A stretch of 64,000 nucleotides of DNA from Actinomycetota bacterium. GTDB lineage: Bacteria; Actinomycetota; Actinomycetes; Actinomycetales; Dermatophilaceae. A program made the translations under genes and the position numbers. Every line of letters begins with the position of its first letter. Positions within the stretch are counted from its first letter, which is position 1. The notes below the pieces were generated by a model that was given only the letters and a program-made list of their open reading frames with translations, made no database searches and was not told the origin of the DNA. Shown here piece after piece: positions 1 to 7,296 of this stretch. The stretch is from the NCBI GenBank assembly GCA_020161845.1, contig JAIUNK010000006.1:62001-126000 (forward strand). The letters are read 5' to 3'.

Positions 1-307
1 GATCGTGCTCGTCGTCGCCGGGATGTTCGAGACCATGTGGGCCACCGCGCTCGCCCAGGAGGATTGGTGGCGGCGCCCGCCCGTGCTGGCGGCCTTCGTG
101 ATCGGGTCGGTGATCTCGCTGGGCGGGTTGTCGTATGCGCTGCGGTCGGTGCCGGTCGGCACCGGGTACGCCGTGTGGGTCGGCGTCGGAGCCATCACCA
201 CGGTGGCCTACGGCATCGTCGCGTTCGGCGAGCCGGCCACGGTCGCGCGCATCGCCTGCGTCGGCCTCATCCTGGCCGGGATCATCGGCCTGAAGCTGGT
301 CTCCTGA
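1..307 (+). CDS. SMR-family small multidrug/guanidinium exporter (5' partial)
   Basis: The reading frame is open from the first bases of the window, so the start codon and a few N-terminal residues are missing. About 101 residues remain of a family that is usually 105-110 aa with four membrane helices. The conserved membrane Glu lies in GMFETMWATAL. The PVGTGYAVWVGVGA stretch in helix 2-3 resembles the SugE/Gdx branch (guanidinium/H+ antiport in the inner membrane) more than EmrE. SMR proteins act as dimers and may be encoded as pairs; a partner could lie upstream, outside the window. Family assignment is firm; the substrate is inferred. Confidence 0.85.
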   Translation, partial: IVLVVAGMFETMWATALAQEDWWRRPPVLAAFVIGSVISLGGLSYALRSVPVGTGYAVWVGVGAITTVAYGIVAFGEPATVARIACVGLILAGIIGLKLVS

Positions 308-376
308 TCAGGGCTGCCGGACTCGCCGGGCTCGGCAAGGCGGGCTGCCCGGCTGTGCAGATGTTCATGCGGGTAG

Positions 377-407
377 GGTTGACTAACCAGGTTGACCAAC
401 CTAGTCT
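377..407 (+). promoter_or_regulatory. Promoter and tandem palindromic operator of the Phd/PIN module
   Basis: Two adjoining palindromes are visible: GGTTGACTAACC (377-388) and AGGTTGACCAACCT (389-402). A -35 TTGACT (379-384) and a -10 TAGTCT (402-407) are 17 bp apart, and the -10 ends 6 nt before the ATG at 414, so the transcript is probably leaderless. Operators covering the promoter fit the autoregulation known for Phd/VapB-type antitoxins; binding by this antitoxin is inferred. Confidence 0.65.
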
Positions 408-413
408 CCTGAC

Positions 414-656
414 ATGAGGACCGTGAAGGTGCAGCACGCCAAGACGCATCTGTCGGCCTTGCTGGCCGAGGTCGAGGCGGGGGAGGAGATCGTCATCGCG
501 CGCGGCGACCAGCCGGTGGCGCGACTGGTGGGCATCGATGTGCACCGGCCGAGGGAAGTTGACTTCTTCAATTTCCACCTGCCCGAAGACTTCGATGACC
601 CACTCCCGGACGAAGAGTTGGCGCTCTGGGAGGGGCGCCATGACGACCTCGTCTGA
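414..656 (+). CDS. Phd/YefM-type antitoxin
   Basis: An 80-residue protein with the N-terminal Phd fold signature (VKVQHAKTHLSALLAEVEAGEEIVIARGDQPVARLV), a DNA-binding dimer domain. The acidic C-terminal tail (residues ~48-80, rich in D/E/F) should wrap and neutralise the toxin. It overlaps the downstream PIN gene by 17 bp, so the two are translationally coupled. The ATG at 414 fits the promoter placed 6 nt upstream. It is expected to repress its own promoter through the tandem palindromes. Family is clear; toxin pairing is inferred from adjacency. Confidence 0.88.
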   Translation: MRTVKVQHAKTHLSALLAEVEAGEEIVIARGDQPVARLVGIDVHRPREVDFFNFHLPEDFDDPLPDEELALWEGRHDDLV

Positions 657-1053
657 GGTGCCTTCTCGAGTCTTGCTGGATACGCACACCCTGGTGTGGA
701 CGATCTCCGAATCTCGCAGACTCGGCCCGAGGGCCCGGGAAGTCGTCCTGTCCGCCCAGACGGTCCCCGTCGTTTCGGCGGCTTCCGCATGGGAAGTCGC
801 TACCAAGCACCGCCTCGGCAAGCTGCCCCATGCCGGTGGATTGGTGGGGGCCTGGTCAAGTCTCCTCGCTCGGTTGGGAGCGGCGGAAATGGCCGTGAGC
901 ACTGCACACGCCCTGCTGGCGGGGCAGCTCGATTGGGCGCATGGTGACCCGTTCGATCGGATGCTTGCCGCTCAGGCGATTTTGGAGGGGCTGCCGCTCG
1001 TGACGGCGGACCGCGCCTTCACCGGTCTGCCCGGCGTCCGAGTGATCTGGTAG
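640..1053 (+). CDS. PIN-domain (VapC-like) ribonuclease toxin
   Basis: A 137-residue PIN protein. Acidic residues expected to bind Mg2+ are D14 (LLDTHTLVW), E52 (SAWEVATKH), D103/D106 (HGDPFDRML) and D124 (TADRAF). This PIN subgroup typically pairs with Phd-type antitoxins. The ATG at 640 lies inside the antitoxin gene and gives the usual PIN N-terminus; in-frame starts further upstream would overlap the antitoxin more and add no recognisable sequence. The likely role is sequence-specific RNA cleavage when the antitoxin is lost; the RNA target cannot be read from sequence. Confidence 0.88.
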   Translation: MTTSSEVPSRVLLDTHTLVWTISESRRLGPRAREVVLSAQTVPVVSAASAWEVATKHRLGKLPHAGGLVGAWSSLLARLGAAEMAVSTAHALLAGQLDWAHGDPFDRMLAAQAILEGLPLVTADRAFTGLPGVRVIW

Positions 1054-1133
1054 CCGAACGCCGAACGGCCGGACGGTGCGGCGCGCGTGCACCTGGGCCT
1101 CATGTTGCCGGCGTCAGGGGCAGGCTGGGCAGG

Positions 1134-1532
1134 TTAGGGGCGAGCGCACGCCGTACAGGTTCCGAAGATCTCCAGCGTGTGCCAGATGTCGCTGAACCCG
1201 TGGCGCTGCGCCAATTCGGTGGCCCACGCCTCGTCCTGCGGGGCCTGCACCTCCACCGCCTTGCCGCAATCGCGGCATACCAGGTGGTGGTGATGCCGGG
1301 TCGTGGAGCACAGCCGGTAGATCGCCTCGCCGTCATCGCGGCGGATCATGTCGGCGGCGCCGTCGGCGACCAGGCCGGCCAGCGCTCGGTACACCGTGGC
1401 CAGCCCGATCGACTCCCCGCCCGCGCGCAGCCGGGCGTGCAGGGTCTGCGCGGAAACGAACGCGGAGGTGCCACGCAGCGCTTCTTCGATCGCGCGACGC
1501 TGCCGGGTGGCCCGGCGCTCCACCTCAGCCAT
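1134..1532 (-). CDS. zur: Fur-family zinc uptake regulator Zur
   Basis: A 132-residue Fur-superfamily repressor. An N-terminal winged helix (residues ~8-75, with ATVYRALAGL as recognition helix) is followed by a dimerisation domain carrying CRDC (C86, C89) and CTAC (C126, C129), the structural zinc pair, and HHHH at 80-83. It is the last gene of znuA-znuC-znuB-zur; its ATG overlaps the end of znuB by 8 bp. The position with zinc transporter genes makes Zur much more likely than an iron Fur. Zinc-loaded Zur should repress this operon through the palindrome upstream of znuA. Confidence 0.92.
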   Translation of the reverse strand: MAEVERRATRQRRAIEEALRGTSAFVSAQTLHARLRAGGESIGLATVYRALAGLVADGAADMIRRDDGEAIYRLCSTTRHHHHLVCRDCGKAVEVQAPQDEAWATELAQRHGFSDIWHTLEIFGTCTACARP

Positions 1533-2601
1533 GCCGCCTCCCGATCGGGTGGTCGGGGGAGCCCTGCCGGCCGTCGGGCGACCCGTGGTTGAGGCCGTGG
1601 TCGTGCCCGTGGTCTTGGGACGTGGCATGGGTGTGGGCATGCGGTCCGTGCTCGTCGTAGTGGCCGTGATGCGGCGCGTGCAGGTGTCCGTCGTGCAGAT
1701 AGTCCACGTGGTCGCCGTGCGGGATCGCCTCGTGGCCACAGCCGGGCCCGTGCTCGTGCTCGTGGGCCAGGGTGTGCCGCTCCCGGTGATTGCGCAGCCG
1801 GCGCACCAACCCCGCGGTGACCGCGACCACGGCGTACAAGCCCACCGCCAGCACGACGATGGTGCCGCCCGAGGGAGTGTCGAGGTAATAGGACGCCGTG
1901 ACTCCGCCGACCGAACAGGCCAGCCCCATCGTGACGGCCATCCCCAGACCGGTGCGGAAGCTGCGGGCCAGCGGCTGGGCGGCCGCGTTCGGGACGATCA
2001 TCAGGGCGCTGATCAGCAGCAACCCCACGACCCGCATCGATACCACGACGGTGACCGCGGTCAGGACGGCCAGCAGCACATTGATCGCGAGGACGGGAAG
2101 TCCGGCGGAGCGGCAGTATTCCTCGTCGTTGGCGACCGCGAAGAGCCACGGTCGCAACCAGAGGGTGAGCACCATGACGAGCGTGGCGAGCGCGATGAAG
2201 GTCCACAGATCCGCGGGGCTGGTGGTGGTGATCGCGCCGAAGAGGTAGGAGTTCAGGCTCGCCCCGCCCGCGGGGGCGCGTGCCATGAGCACGACGCCCA
2301 GCGCGATGCCGCCGTAGAACATGATGGCGAGGACGACATCGCCGCTGGCACCGCCGCGCATCCGGATCACCTCGATGGCGACCGCGGCCAGTGCCGCGAC
2401 GACGAGGGCGGTCAGCACCGGCTGATGGCCGGTGAGCACGCCGATCGCCACGCCGGCCAGGGCGACGTGTCCGATCCCGTCCCCGATCAGCGACAGGCGT
2501 CGCTGCACGAGAAACACCCCGACCAGCGGAGCGGTCAGCCCGACGAGCAACGCGGCGAGCAGGGCGCGTTGCATGAAGTCGTACTGCAGCAGGTCAGGCA
2601 T
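1525..2601 (-). CDS. znuB: Zinc ABC transporter permease ZnuB with long His-rich tail
   Basis: Inner-membrane permease of the ZnuB/MntB ABC-3 family, with about eight hydrophobic segments in residues 1-270. It ends in an unusual cytoplasmic extension of roughly 88 residues holding 24 His plus many Asp (runs such as HDGHLHAPHHGHYDEHGPH). Typical ZnuB proteins are 260-290 aa; this one is 358. The ATG at 2601 (MPDLLQYDFM) overlaps the end of znuC by 8 bp. The tail may buffer or sense Zn2+ on the cytoplasmic side; that role is inferred. Confidence 0.92.
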   Translation of the reverse strand: MPDLLQYDFMQRALLAALLVGLTAPLVGVFLVQRRLSLIGDGIGHVALAGVAIGVLTGHQPVLTALVVAALAAVAIEVIRMRGGASGDVVLAIMFYGGIALGVVLMARAPAGGASLNSYLFGAITTTSPADLWTFIALATLVMVLTLWLRPWLFAVANDEEYCRSAGLPVLAINVLLAVLTAVTVVVSMRVVGLLLISALMIVPNAAAQPLARSFRTGLGMAVTMGLACSVGGVTASYYLDTPSGGTIVVLAVGLYAVVAVTAGLVRRLRNHRERHTLAHEHEHGPGCGHEAIPHGDHVDYLHDGHLHAPHHGHYDEHGPHAHTHATSQDHGHDHGLNHGSPDGRQGSPDHPIGRRHG

Positions 2602-3427
2602 CACCGGAGTCTCCTGCATCCGGCGCCCCGGCGCGCAGTCGGGGGTCGATCCCCGGCACGATCGCGGCGGTGAAGCCCGACGGCCCGCGGGGCGGCAGGT
2701 GATGGTGATGATGTCCGGCCGGCGCGGCGGCGGCCACCTCCTGCGGCGTACCGTCGGCGACGATCCGGCCACCGCGCATCGCGATCGCCCGGGAGATCAC
2801 CGGAGCGAGGGCATCGAGTTCGTGGGTGACGATCAGGACGCAGACGCCGTCGGCGACGAGCCGGCGGACGGTCGCCGCGAGAATGCGCTGATTCACCTCG
2901 TCGACCCCGGCGGTCGGTTCGTCCATCACCAGGATCCGCGGACGGCCCGCCAGCGCGCGGGCCACGAGTACGCGGCGCTGCTGCCCGCCGGAGAGGTGGG
3001 TGACCTCCGCGTGCTCCAACCCGCTCAGGCCCACCGCGTCCAGCGCTTCCGCCACGATTTCGTGGTCCGCCGGCCGGGGCCGACCCCACCAACCCAGGTG
3101 GGGCAGCCGACCGATCATCACCACCTCGCTCACCGTGGCCACGACCGAGTTCGATAGCGTGTGCCGCTGCGGGACGTAGCCGATCCGGTCGCGCCGGCCC
3201 AGGGCGGCGATCGGGCGACCCAGCACGAAGGCCTCGCCCGCGAGCTGGTCGGTCAGCCCGAGGAGGCCCTTGACCAACGTCGACTTTCCGCAGCCGTTCG
3301 GCCCCAGCAGGGCCACGGACTCGCCCGCGCCGATGCTGAGGTCGATGCCGGAGACCACCGCGCGCCCCGCGTAACCGAAGGCCGCCGAGCGGACCTCGAT
3401 CACTGGGCTCGGGGTGGCTACCGGCAC
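2594..3427 (-). CDS. znuC: Zinc ABC transporter ATPase ZnuC
   Basis: A 277-residue ABC ATPase: Walker A GPNGCGKST (~residues 42-50), signature LSGGQQRRV, Walker B ILVMDEP and the switch His in VTHELDAL. It powers Zn2+ uptake through ZnuB from the binding protein ZnuA. The C-terminus has a short His run (GHHHHHLPPRG), echoing the His-rich ZnuA loop and ZnuB tail. Start is GTG with an AAGGG Shine-Dalgarno inside the end of znuA, which it overlaps by 10 bp. Metal specificity rests on the neighbouring Zur and the His-rich segments; manganese is the alternative. Confidence 0.92.
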   Translation of the reverse strand: MPVATPSPVIEVRSAAFGYAGRAVVSGIDLSIGAGESVALLGPNGCGKSTLVKGLLGLTDQLAGEAFVLGRPIAALGRRDRIGYVPQRHTLSNSVVATVSEVVMIGRLPHLGWWGRPRPADHEIVAEALDAVGLSGLEHAEVTHLSGGQQRRVLVARALAGRPRILVMDEPTAGVDEVNQRILAATVRRLVADGVCVLIVTHELDALAPVISRAIAMRGGRIVADGTPQEVAAAAPAGHHHHHLPPRGPSGFTAAIVPGIDPRLRAGAPDAGDSGDA

Positions 3428-4380
3428 GATTGACCCTTGGTCAGGGTGGCGAGGTTCGCGCGCATGACGCCAAGGTAGTCCTTGCCGGCCGAGGCGTCGG
3501 ACAGCCCCTCGATCGGATCGAGGACGGCCGTGCTGGCGCCGGTCTCCCGGGCGACGGTCTGCGCGATGGCCGGGCTGACCAGCGTCTCGGTGTAGATCGT
3601 GGTGATCTTGTGGGCCTTGACGTACGCCGAGATGTCCGCCAGCCGGGCCGGCTCCGGCTCCTTGTCCGGGGTGAGCCCGGAGATGGCCTTCTGCTTCAGG
3701 CCGTAGCGCTCGGCCAGGTAACCGAACGCGGCGTGGCTGGTGACCATCGTTGTGTTCGTGCAGGTCTTCAGTCCGGTCGAGAACTCGGCATCGAGGGCGC
3801 TGAGGTCCGTGGCGAACGCCTGCGCGTTCTTCTCGAAGTCGGCCTGGTGCGCCGGGTCGATCTCGCCGAGTTTGACCGCCAGCGCCTTGGCCACGCTGGA
3901 GTAGCGCTGCGGGTCCAGCCAGAAATGCGGATCGGCGCCGCCGTGATCGTGCCCGTCGTCCGCGCTGTGGCCCTCCTCGAGGGCGTGCGTCTCCAGATCC
4001 GCGGCCGGGCTCACGTCGTAGGCGCCCTTGGCGCCCTGCTCGGTGACGGCCTTCTCGACGGCGGGCTGGAACCCCTTGAGGTACACCGCGAGCTTGGCGC
4101 TGCTCACCTTCGCCACGTCCTGCGGGGTGAGCTCAAGGTCGTGCGGTTCGACGCCGGGCTTGGTGAGATTGGTGACGCTGACGTGGTCGCCGCCGACGCG
4201 CTGCACGGCGTACTCCAGCGGGTAGAACGACGCCACGACCTGCACCTTCTCGCCGGCAGGGGCCTTGGCCGCGTCCGTCGGGCCGGCGCCAGCGCTGGTG
4301 CCGGTTCCGCTCGAACCGCACCCGGCGGCGGTCAAGAGGGCGGCGGCGAGCAGGGCGGCGGGTGCGGTACGTCGGATCAT
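3418..4380 (-). CDS. znuA: Zinc-binding lipoprotein ZnuA
   Basis: A 320-residue cluster A-I solute-binding protein. It has a lipoprotein signal (MIRRTAPAALLAAALLTAAG, then Cys21), the FYPLEYAVQRVGGDHV start of the mature fold, PHDLELTP with a metal-ligand His, a His/Asp-rich loop (HSADDGHDHGGADPH) typical of zinc rather than manganese binders, and VTSHAAFGYLAERYGL with another ligand His. It captures Zn2+ outside the membrane and delivers it to ZnuB. First gene of the operon, with a promoter and Zur-like box directly upstream. Confidence 0.93.
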   Translation of the reverse strand: MIRRTAPAALLAAALLTAAGCGSSGTGTSAGAGPTDAAKAPAGEKVQVVASFYPLEYAVQRVGGDHVSVTNLTKPGVEPHDLELTPQDVAKVSSAKLAVYLKGFQPAVEKAVTEQGAKGAYDVSPAADLETHALEEGHSADDGHDHGGADPHFWLDPQRYSSVAKALAVKLGEIDPAHQADFEKNAQAFATDLSALDAEFSTGLKTCTNTTMVTSHAAFGYLAERYGLKQKAISGLTPDKEPEPARLADISAYVKAHKITTIYTETLVSPAIAQTVARETGASTAVLDPIEGLSDASAGKDYLGVMRANLATLTKGQSCR

Positions 4381-4386
4381 GGGGTC

Positions 4387-4418
4387 ACCCTACGCCTTAA
4401 TGAGAAGCATTGTCATTT
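4387..4418 (-). promoter_or_regulatory. znuA promoter with Zur-box-like palindrome
   Basis: On the minus strand a -35-like ATGACA lies 18 bp from a -10 TAGGGT (4392-4387), which ends 6 nt before the znuA ATG (leaderless). The -35 sits in an inverted repeat AATGA-N9-TCATT (4399-4417), close in form to known actinobacterial Zur boxes. Zur binding here would block RNA polymerase. The palindrome is seen directly; regulator identity is inferred from zur being in the operon. Confidence 0.65.
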
Positions 4419-4460
4419 TGGTGGAACGGTCCTCTGGGTCGGCCGTGGCAGTCTGGGTGC

Positions 4461-4988
4461 GTGAGTGCATCCGAGCAGGCCCTGACGACGATCGAGGTGG
4501 TGCGGCCCCGGACCAGCGACGTGGCCGCGATCCGGGCGCTGGTGGCGCCGTATGCGCAGCGCCGGATCCTCATCGCCAAGGACGCGGTGGCCTATTTCGA
4601 GTCGCTGAGCGAATTCCGGATCGCGCGCGACGTGGTGAGCGGGCAGGTCGTGGGCTGCGGGGCGCTGCACATCATGTGGGAGGACCTGGCCGAGATCCGG
4701 ACGCTGGCCGTGGCCGACGGCGTCTGCGGGCACGGGGTGGGCGGCGCGCTGGTGGAGGCGCTGCTGCAGGACGCGCGCGACGTCGGCGTGGCCCGGGTGT
4801 TCTGCCTGACCTTCGAGGTCGACTTCTTCGCCGGGCATGGCTTCGTGCCGATCGAGGGCCAGGCGGTCGAGCCGGAGGTCTACGCGCAGTTGCTGCGGTC
4901 GTATGACGAGGGCGTGGCGGAGTTCCTGGACCTGGAGCGGGTCAAGCCGAACACCCTCGGCAACACCAGGATGCTGCGAATGCTCTGA
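4461..4988 (+). CDS. argA: N-acetylglutamate synthase, single-domain actinobacterial type
   Basis: A 175-residue GNAT-fold enzyme closely resembling M. tuberculosis Rv2747: the stretches GQVVGCGALHIMWEDLAEIRTL, FCLTFEVDFFAGHGF, GVAEFLDLERVKPN and the terminal LGNTRMLRML match that family as I recall it. It transfers acetyl from acetyl-CoA to glutamate (or glutamine), the first step of arginine synthesis. GTG at 4461 is chosen because it gives the usual family length; an upstream ATG (4410) would lie in the znuA promoter region. Monocistronic and divergent from znuA. Its last bases are repeated just downstream (see findings). Confidence 0.88.
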   Translation: MSASEQALTTIEVVRPRTSDVAAIRALVAPYAQRRILIAKDAVAYFESLSEFRIARDVVSGQVVGCGALHIMWEDLAEIRTLAVADGVCGHGVGGALVEALLQDARDVGVARVFCLTFEVDFFAGHGFVPIEGQAVEPEVYAQLLRSYDEGVAEFLDLERVKPNTLGNTRMLRML

Positions 4989-5011
4989 GGGGAGCGGCGG
5001 ATGCTCTGAGG
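4980..5011 (+). repeat. Short direct repeat of the argA 3' end
   Basis: ATGCTCTGAGG, containing the argA stop codon, occurs at 4980-4990 and again at 5001-5011. This is one of several partial tandem duplications of gene ends in this window. Confidence 0.7.
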
Positions 5012-5077
5012 TGTGCAGGTCGCGCAAGGCCGCTGCGTCCGCCAGACCTGCGCAGGTCGGCAGCCTCAGATCGACCC

Positions 5078-5087
5078 TGTGGATAAC
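5078..5087 (+). promoter_or_regulatory. TGTGGATAAC motif (DnaA-box-like) before the DUF559 gene
   Basis: TGTGGATAA is the exact complement of the E. coli DnaA box TTATCCACA. It lies 49 bp before the ATG at 5127; the same 10-mer lies 47 bp before the paralogous gene at 36558. It is too far upstream to be a simple -35. The function is unknown; a binding site for DnaA or another regulator is possible. Confidence 0.5.
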
Positions 5088-5126
5088 TTTTCCAGCCGGG
5101 AGAGCGCCGCTGGCACGCTGTGCTCC

Positions 5127-6089
5127 ATGTCCTGGGACCACCTCCTCGACCAACTCACCTGGCTCGGTGGCATCGCTACCCGGGATCAGCTCGTCGTCGA
5201 CAAGCGCACCTTGCGTCAGGCCGTGGAGGGCGGCGTGGTGCGACGCGTGTCCCGGGGGCGCTACGCCTTGCCATCGGTCGCCGAGGCGAGGGTCCGAGCC
5301 GCCGCGGTGGGTGGAGTGCTGTCCCACGTCTCGGCCGCCGTCGACTACGGCTGGCCCGTCGCCAGGGGGCCGATGGCGACGCACGTGACGGTGCCGCGGG
5401 GCCGCCGGGTGCGCGCCACCCCGGGTGTGGTCATCCACCGGGGGACCGTGCAGGCGGGGGAGTGGGAGGCCGGTAGGACCGATCCGATCCGCACCGTCCT
5501 CGACTGCTCGCGGGTCGCTCCCTTCGGTCAGGCCCTTGCCGTCGCGGACTCGGCGCTTCGGTGCGGCTCGGTCAGTGATGAGCAGCTCGTCCGCGCGGCG
5601 GCGCAGGCGCGGGCGCCAGGGGTGCCCGCCGCGCGCCGGGTCGCGGGATGCGCCAGCGCCGCGGCCGCCAACCCGTTCGAGTCGGGCGCGCGGGCTATCG
5701 CCATCGATGTGCCGCTGCTGACCGTTCAGCCGCAGGTCGTGATCGAGGGGCCAGGCTTGTGGGCTCGCGTCGATCTGGCGGATCTTCGCTGGGGACTGGT
5801 GCTGGAGTGCGACGGCTATGAGTTCCACTCGGGTCCAGATCGATTCGCGCGAGATCGACGCCGGTACACCGGGCTGGCCCGCCTCGATTGGGTGGTCTTC
5901 GCCTATGTCTGGCAGGACGTTTTCCAGGCGGCTGAGCAGACCACCGCCGAGTTGTCCGACTGGGTCGCCAGGCAGGCGGCGCTTTTTCCGGCGGACCGGT
6001 ACCCGGGAGGCCGTCCGGGCGTCTGGTCGAGGACCCATCGCGTCCCTAACGACATACAGTGTCCGCGTGGCGATGGTTATGTCGCCTGA
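5127..6089 (+). CDS. AbiEi-like winged helix fused to DUF559 (Vsr-like) endonuclease domain
   Basis: A 320-residue protein. Residues ~1-50 form an AbiEi-type N-terminal winged helix (GGIATRDQLVVDKRTLRQAVEGGVVRRVSRGRYALP). The middle (~60-180) is a conserved linker domain (TDPIRTVLDCSRV, ADSAL). Residues ~184-285 carry a DUF559/very-short-patch-repair-like fold with E186 (NPFES), D216, E227, D229 (LVLECDGYEFH) and W255, the probable PD-(D/E)XK nuclease site. Such proteins are common and multicopy in actinobacteria; their role is unknown. The last codons run through the left arm of a long inverted repeat. A second, nuclease-less paralog is at 36558. Confidence 0.75.
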   Translation: MSWDHLLDQLTWLGGIATRDQLVVDKRTLRQAVEGGVVRRVSRGRYALPSVAEARVRAAAVGGVLSHVSAAVDYGWPVARGPMATHVTVPRGRRVRATPGVVIHRGTVQAGEWEAGRTDPIRTVLDCSRVAPFGQALAVADSALRCGSVSDEQLVRAAAQARAPGVPAARRVAGCASAAAANPFESGARAIAIDVPLLTVQPQVVIEGPGLWARVDLADLRWGLVLECDGYEFHSGPDRFARDRRRYTGLARLDWVVFAYVWQDVFQAAEQTTAELSDWVARQAALFPADRYPGGRPGVWSRTHRVPNDIQCPRGDGYVA

Positions 6090-6172
6090 GGTCAGGCCGT
6101 TGACCTGCGGTGATCCGGTACCGGGCCGGAGCCGGACGCAATGCCGGGCCCACACTGTATGTCGTTAGGGAC
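6042..6172. repeat. 21-bp perfect inverted repeat, 89-bp spacer
   Basis: Left arm 6042-6062 and right arm 6152-6172 are exact reverse complements (left arm begins GTCCCTAACGACATAC). The left arm lies within the last codons of the DUF559 gene and its stop codon lies in the spacer. The outer ends (GTCCC...GGGACATC) match those of the inverted repeat after the paralog at 37304. It could serve as a terminator, but the 89-bp spacer is long for that. Confidence 0.85.
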
Positions 6173-6234
6173 ATCTCGTGCCTGGCCGGCCGATCGGGCC
6201 AGGTGCGGCGCGATGGTGGGCCGCGGGGGCCAGG

Positions 6235-7263
6235 TCAGCGGGCGGCGAGGTAGAGGCGCCTGACCACGTCCTCGATGTCCGGCTCCTCGATGGACAGGTC
6301 GCGCACCTCGGCCCGGGTCGCGACCGCCGCCAGCACCACCGCGGCACTGGTCGCTGCCGGGTCGAACGCCAACCGTTGGCGCAGTCCGTCGGCCTGCGAA
6401 CCGAGGTGCGTCGTCGCGGGGATGCCGATCAGGTCGGGGGTGGGCGCTGCCAGGTCGACCACCAGCACCCGCTGCGCCCCGACCTGGGCGGCCAGCCCGG
6501 GCAGCGACCCGTCGTAGACCAGCCGCCCCCGATCGACCACCAGCACCCGATCGCACAGCCGCTCGATGTCGCCCATGTCGTGCGTGGTGAGCAGGAGGGT
6601 GCGCCCGTAGGCCGCCCGCTCGGCCACGAGGAACTCCCGGAGCCGCTGCTTGCTGAGCACGTCCAGGCCGATGGTGGGTTCGTCGAGGATGAGCAGCTCG
6701 GGGGAGTGCAGCAACGCGGCCGCGATTTCGGCCCGCATCCGCTGCCCCAGCGACAGCTGACGGACCGGCCGGTCGAGGTATTCGCCCAGCTCCAGCCGCT
6801 CGACCAACTCCTGCGTGCGGGTGGCGGTGCGCTGCGCCCCGAGTCGGTGGATCGCCCCCAGGATCCGGAACGACTCGGCGGTGGGCAGGTCCCACCAGAG
6901 CTGGCTGCGCTGCCCGAAGACAACCCCGATCCGGCGGGCCAGCTCCTTGCGGTGCCGCAGCGGGTCCAGCCCGCCGGTGCGAACCTGTCCCGCGCTGGGG
7001 GTGAGGATGCCGGTGAGCATCTTGATGGTGGTCGACTTTCCGGCGCCATTGGCCCCGATGTAGCCGACCGCCTCACCGGGCGCGATGGTGAGGGTGAGGT
7101 CGTCGACCGCGCGCAGCACGGTGCGCCGGGTGCCCATCCGCTCCCGGCGGACGAACTCCCGCGTCAGATGCTGGGTGGCCACTATCGGCTCCGCCGGTCC
7201 CTCGGCCGGTCGTGCCCGTCCAGACTCCCCCGACATCGCCGACTCCCCCGATACCTGCGTCAT
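6235..7263 (-). CDS. ABC exporter ATPase (COG4586 type)
   Basis: A 342-residue ABC ATPase: Walker A GANGAGKST, a Q-loop region with FGQRSQLWWDLP, signature LSLGQRMRAEIA, Walker B LLILDEPTIGLD, and switch TTHDMGDIERL. The WWDLP sequence and LSLGQRMR are characteristic of the ATPase that works with two dissimilar ABC-2 permeases (COG3694/COG4587), as in the cyanobacterial viologen exporter described from Synechocystis. The two genes upstream on the same strand are those permeases. The start is uncertain; MSGESG nine residues downstream is possible. Substrate unknown. Confidence 0.85.
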   Translation of the reverse strand: MTQVSGESAMSGESGRARPAEGPAEPIVATQHLTREFVRRERMGTRRTVLRAVDDLTLTIAPGEAVGYIGANGAGKSTTIKMLTGILTPSAGQVRTGGLDPLRHRKELARRIGVVFGQRSQLWWDLPTAESFRILGAIHRLGAQRTATRTQELVERLELGEYLDRPVRQLSLGQRMRAEIAAALLHSPELLILDEPTIGLDVLSKQRLREFLVAERAAYGRTLLLTTHDMGDIERLCDRVLVVDRGRLVYDGSLPGLAAQVGAQRVLVVDLAAPTPDLIGIPATTHLGSQADGLRQRLAFDPAATSAAVVLAAVATRAEVRDLSIEEPDIEDVVRRLYLAAR

Positions 7264-7296
7264 CTCAGCCGCCCCGTCATCAGCCGCCCCGTCAAC

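Noticed and set aside
1348..2673. Long open frame antisense to znuB
   Set aside because: A typical high-GC shadow with His/Gln/Arg-rich translation and no domain; the minus-strand transporter is real.
5078..5087. DnaA-box-like motifs as a replication origin
   Set aside because: The three perfect copies are tens of kilobases apart with no cluster, AT-rich region or dnaA/dnaN nearby.
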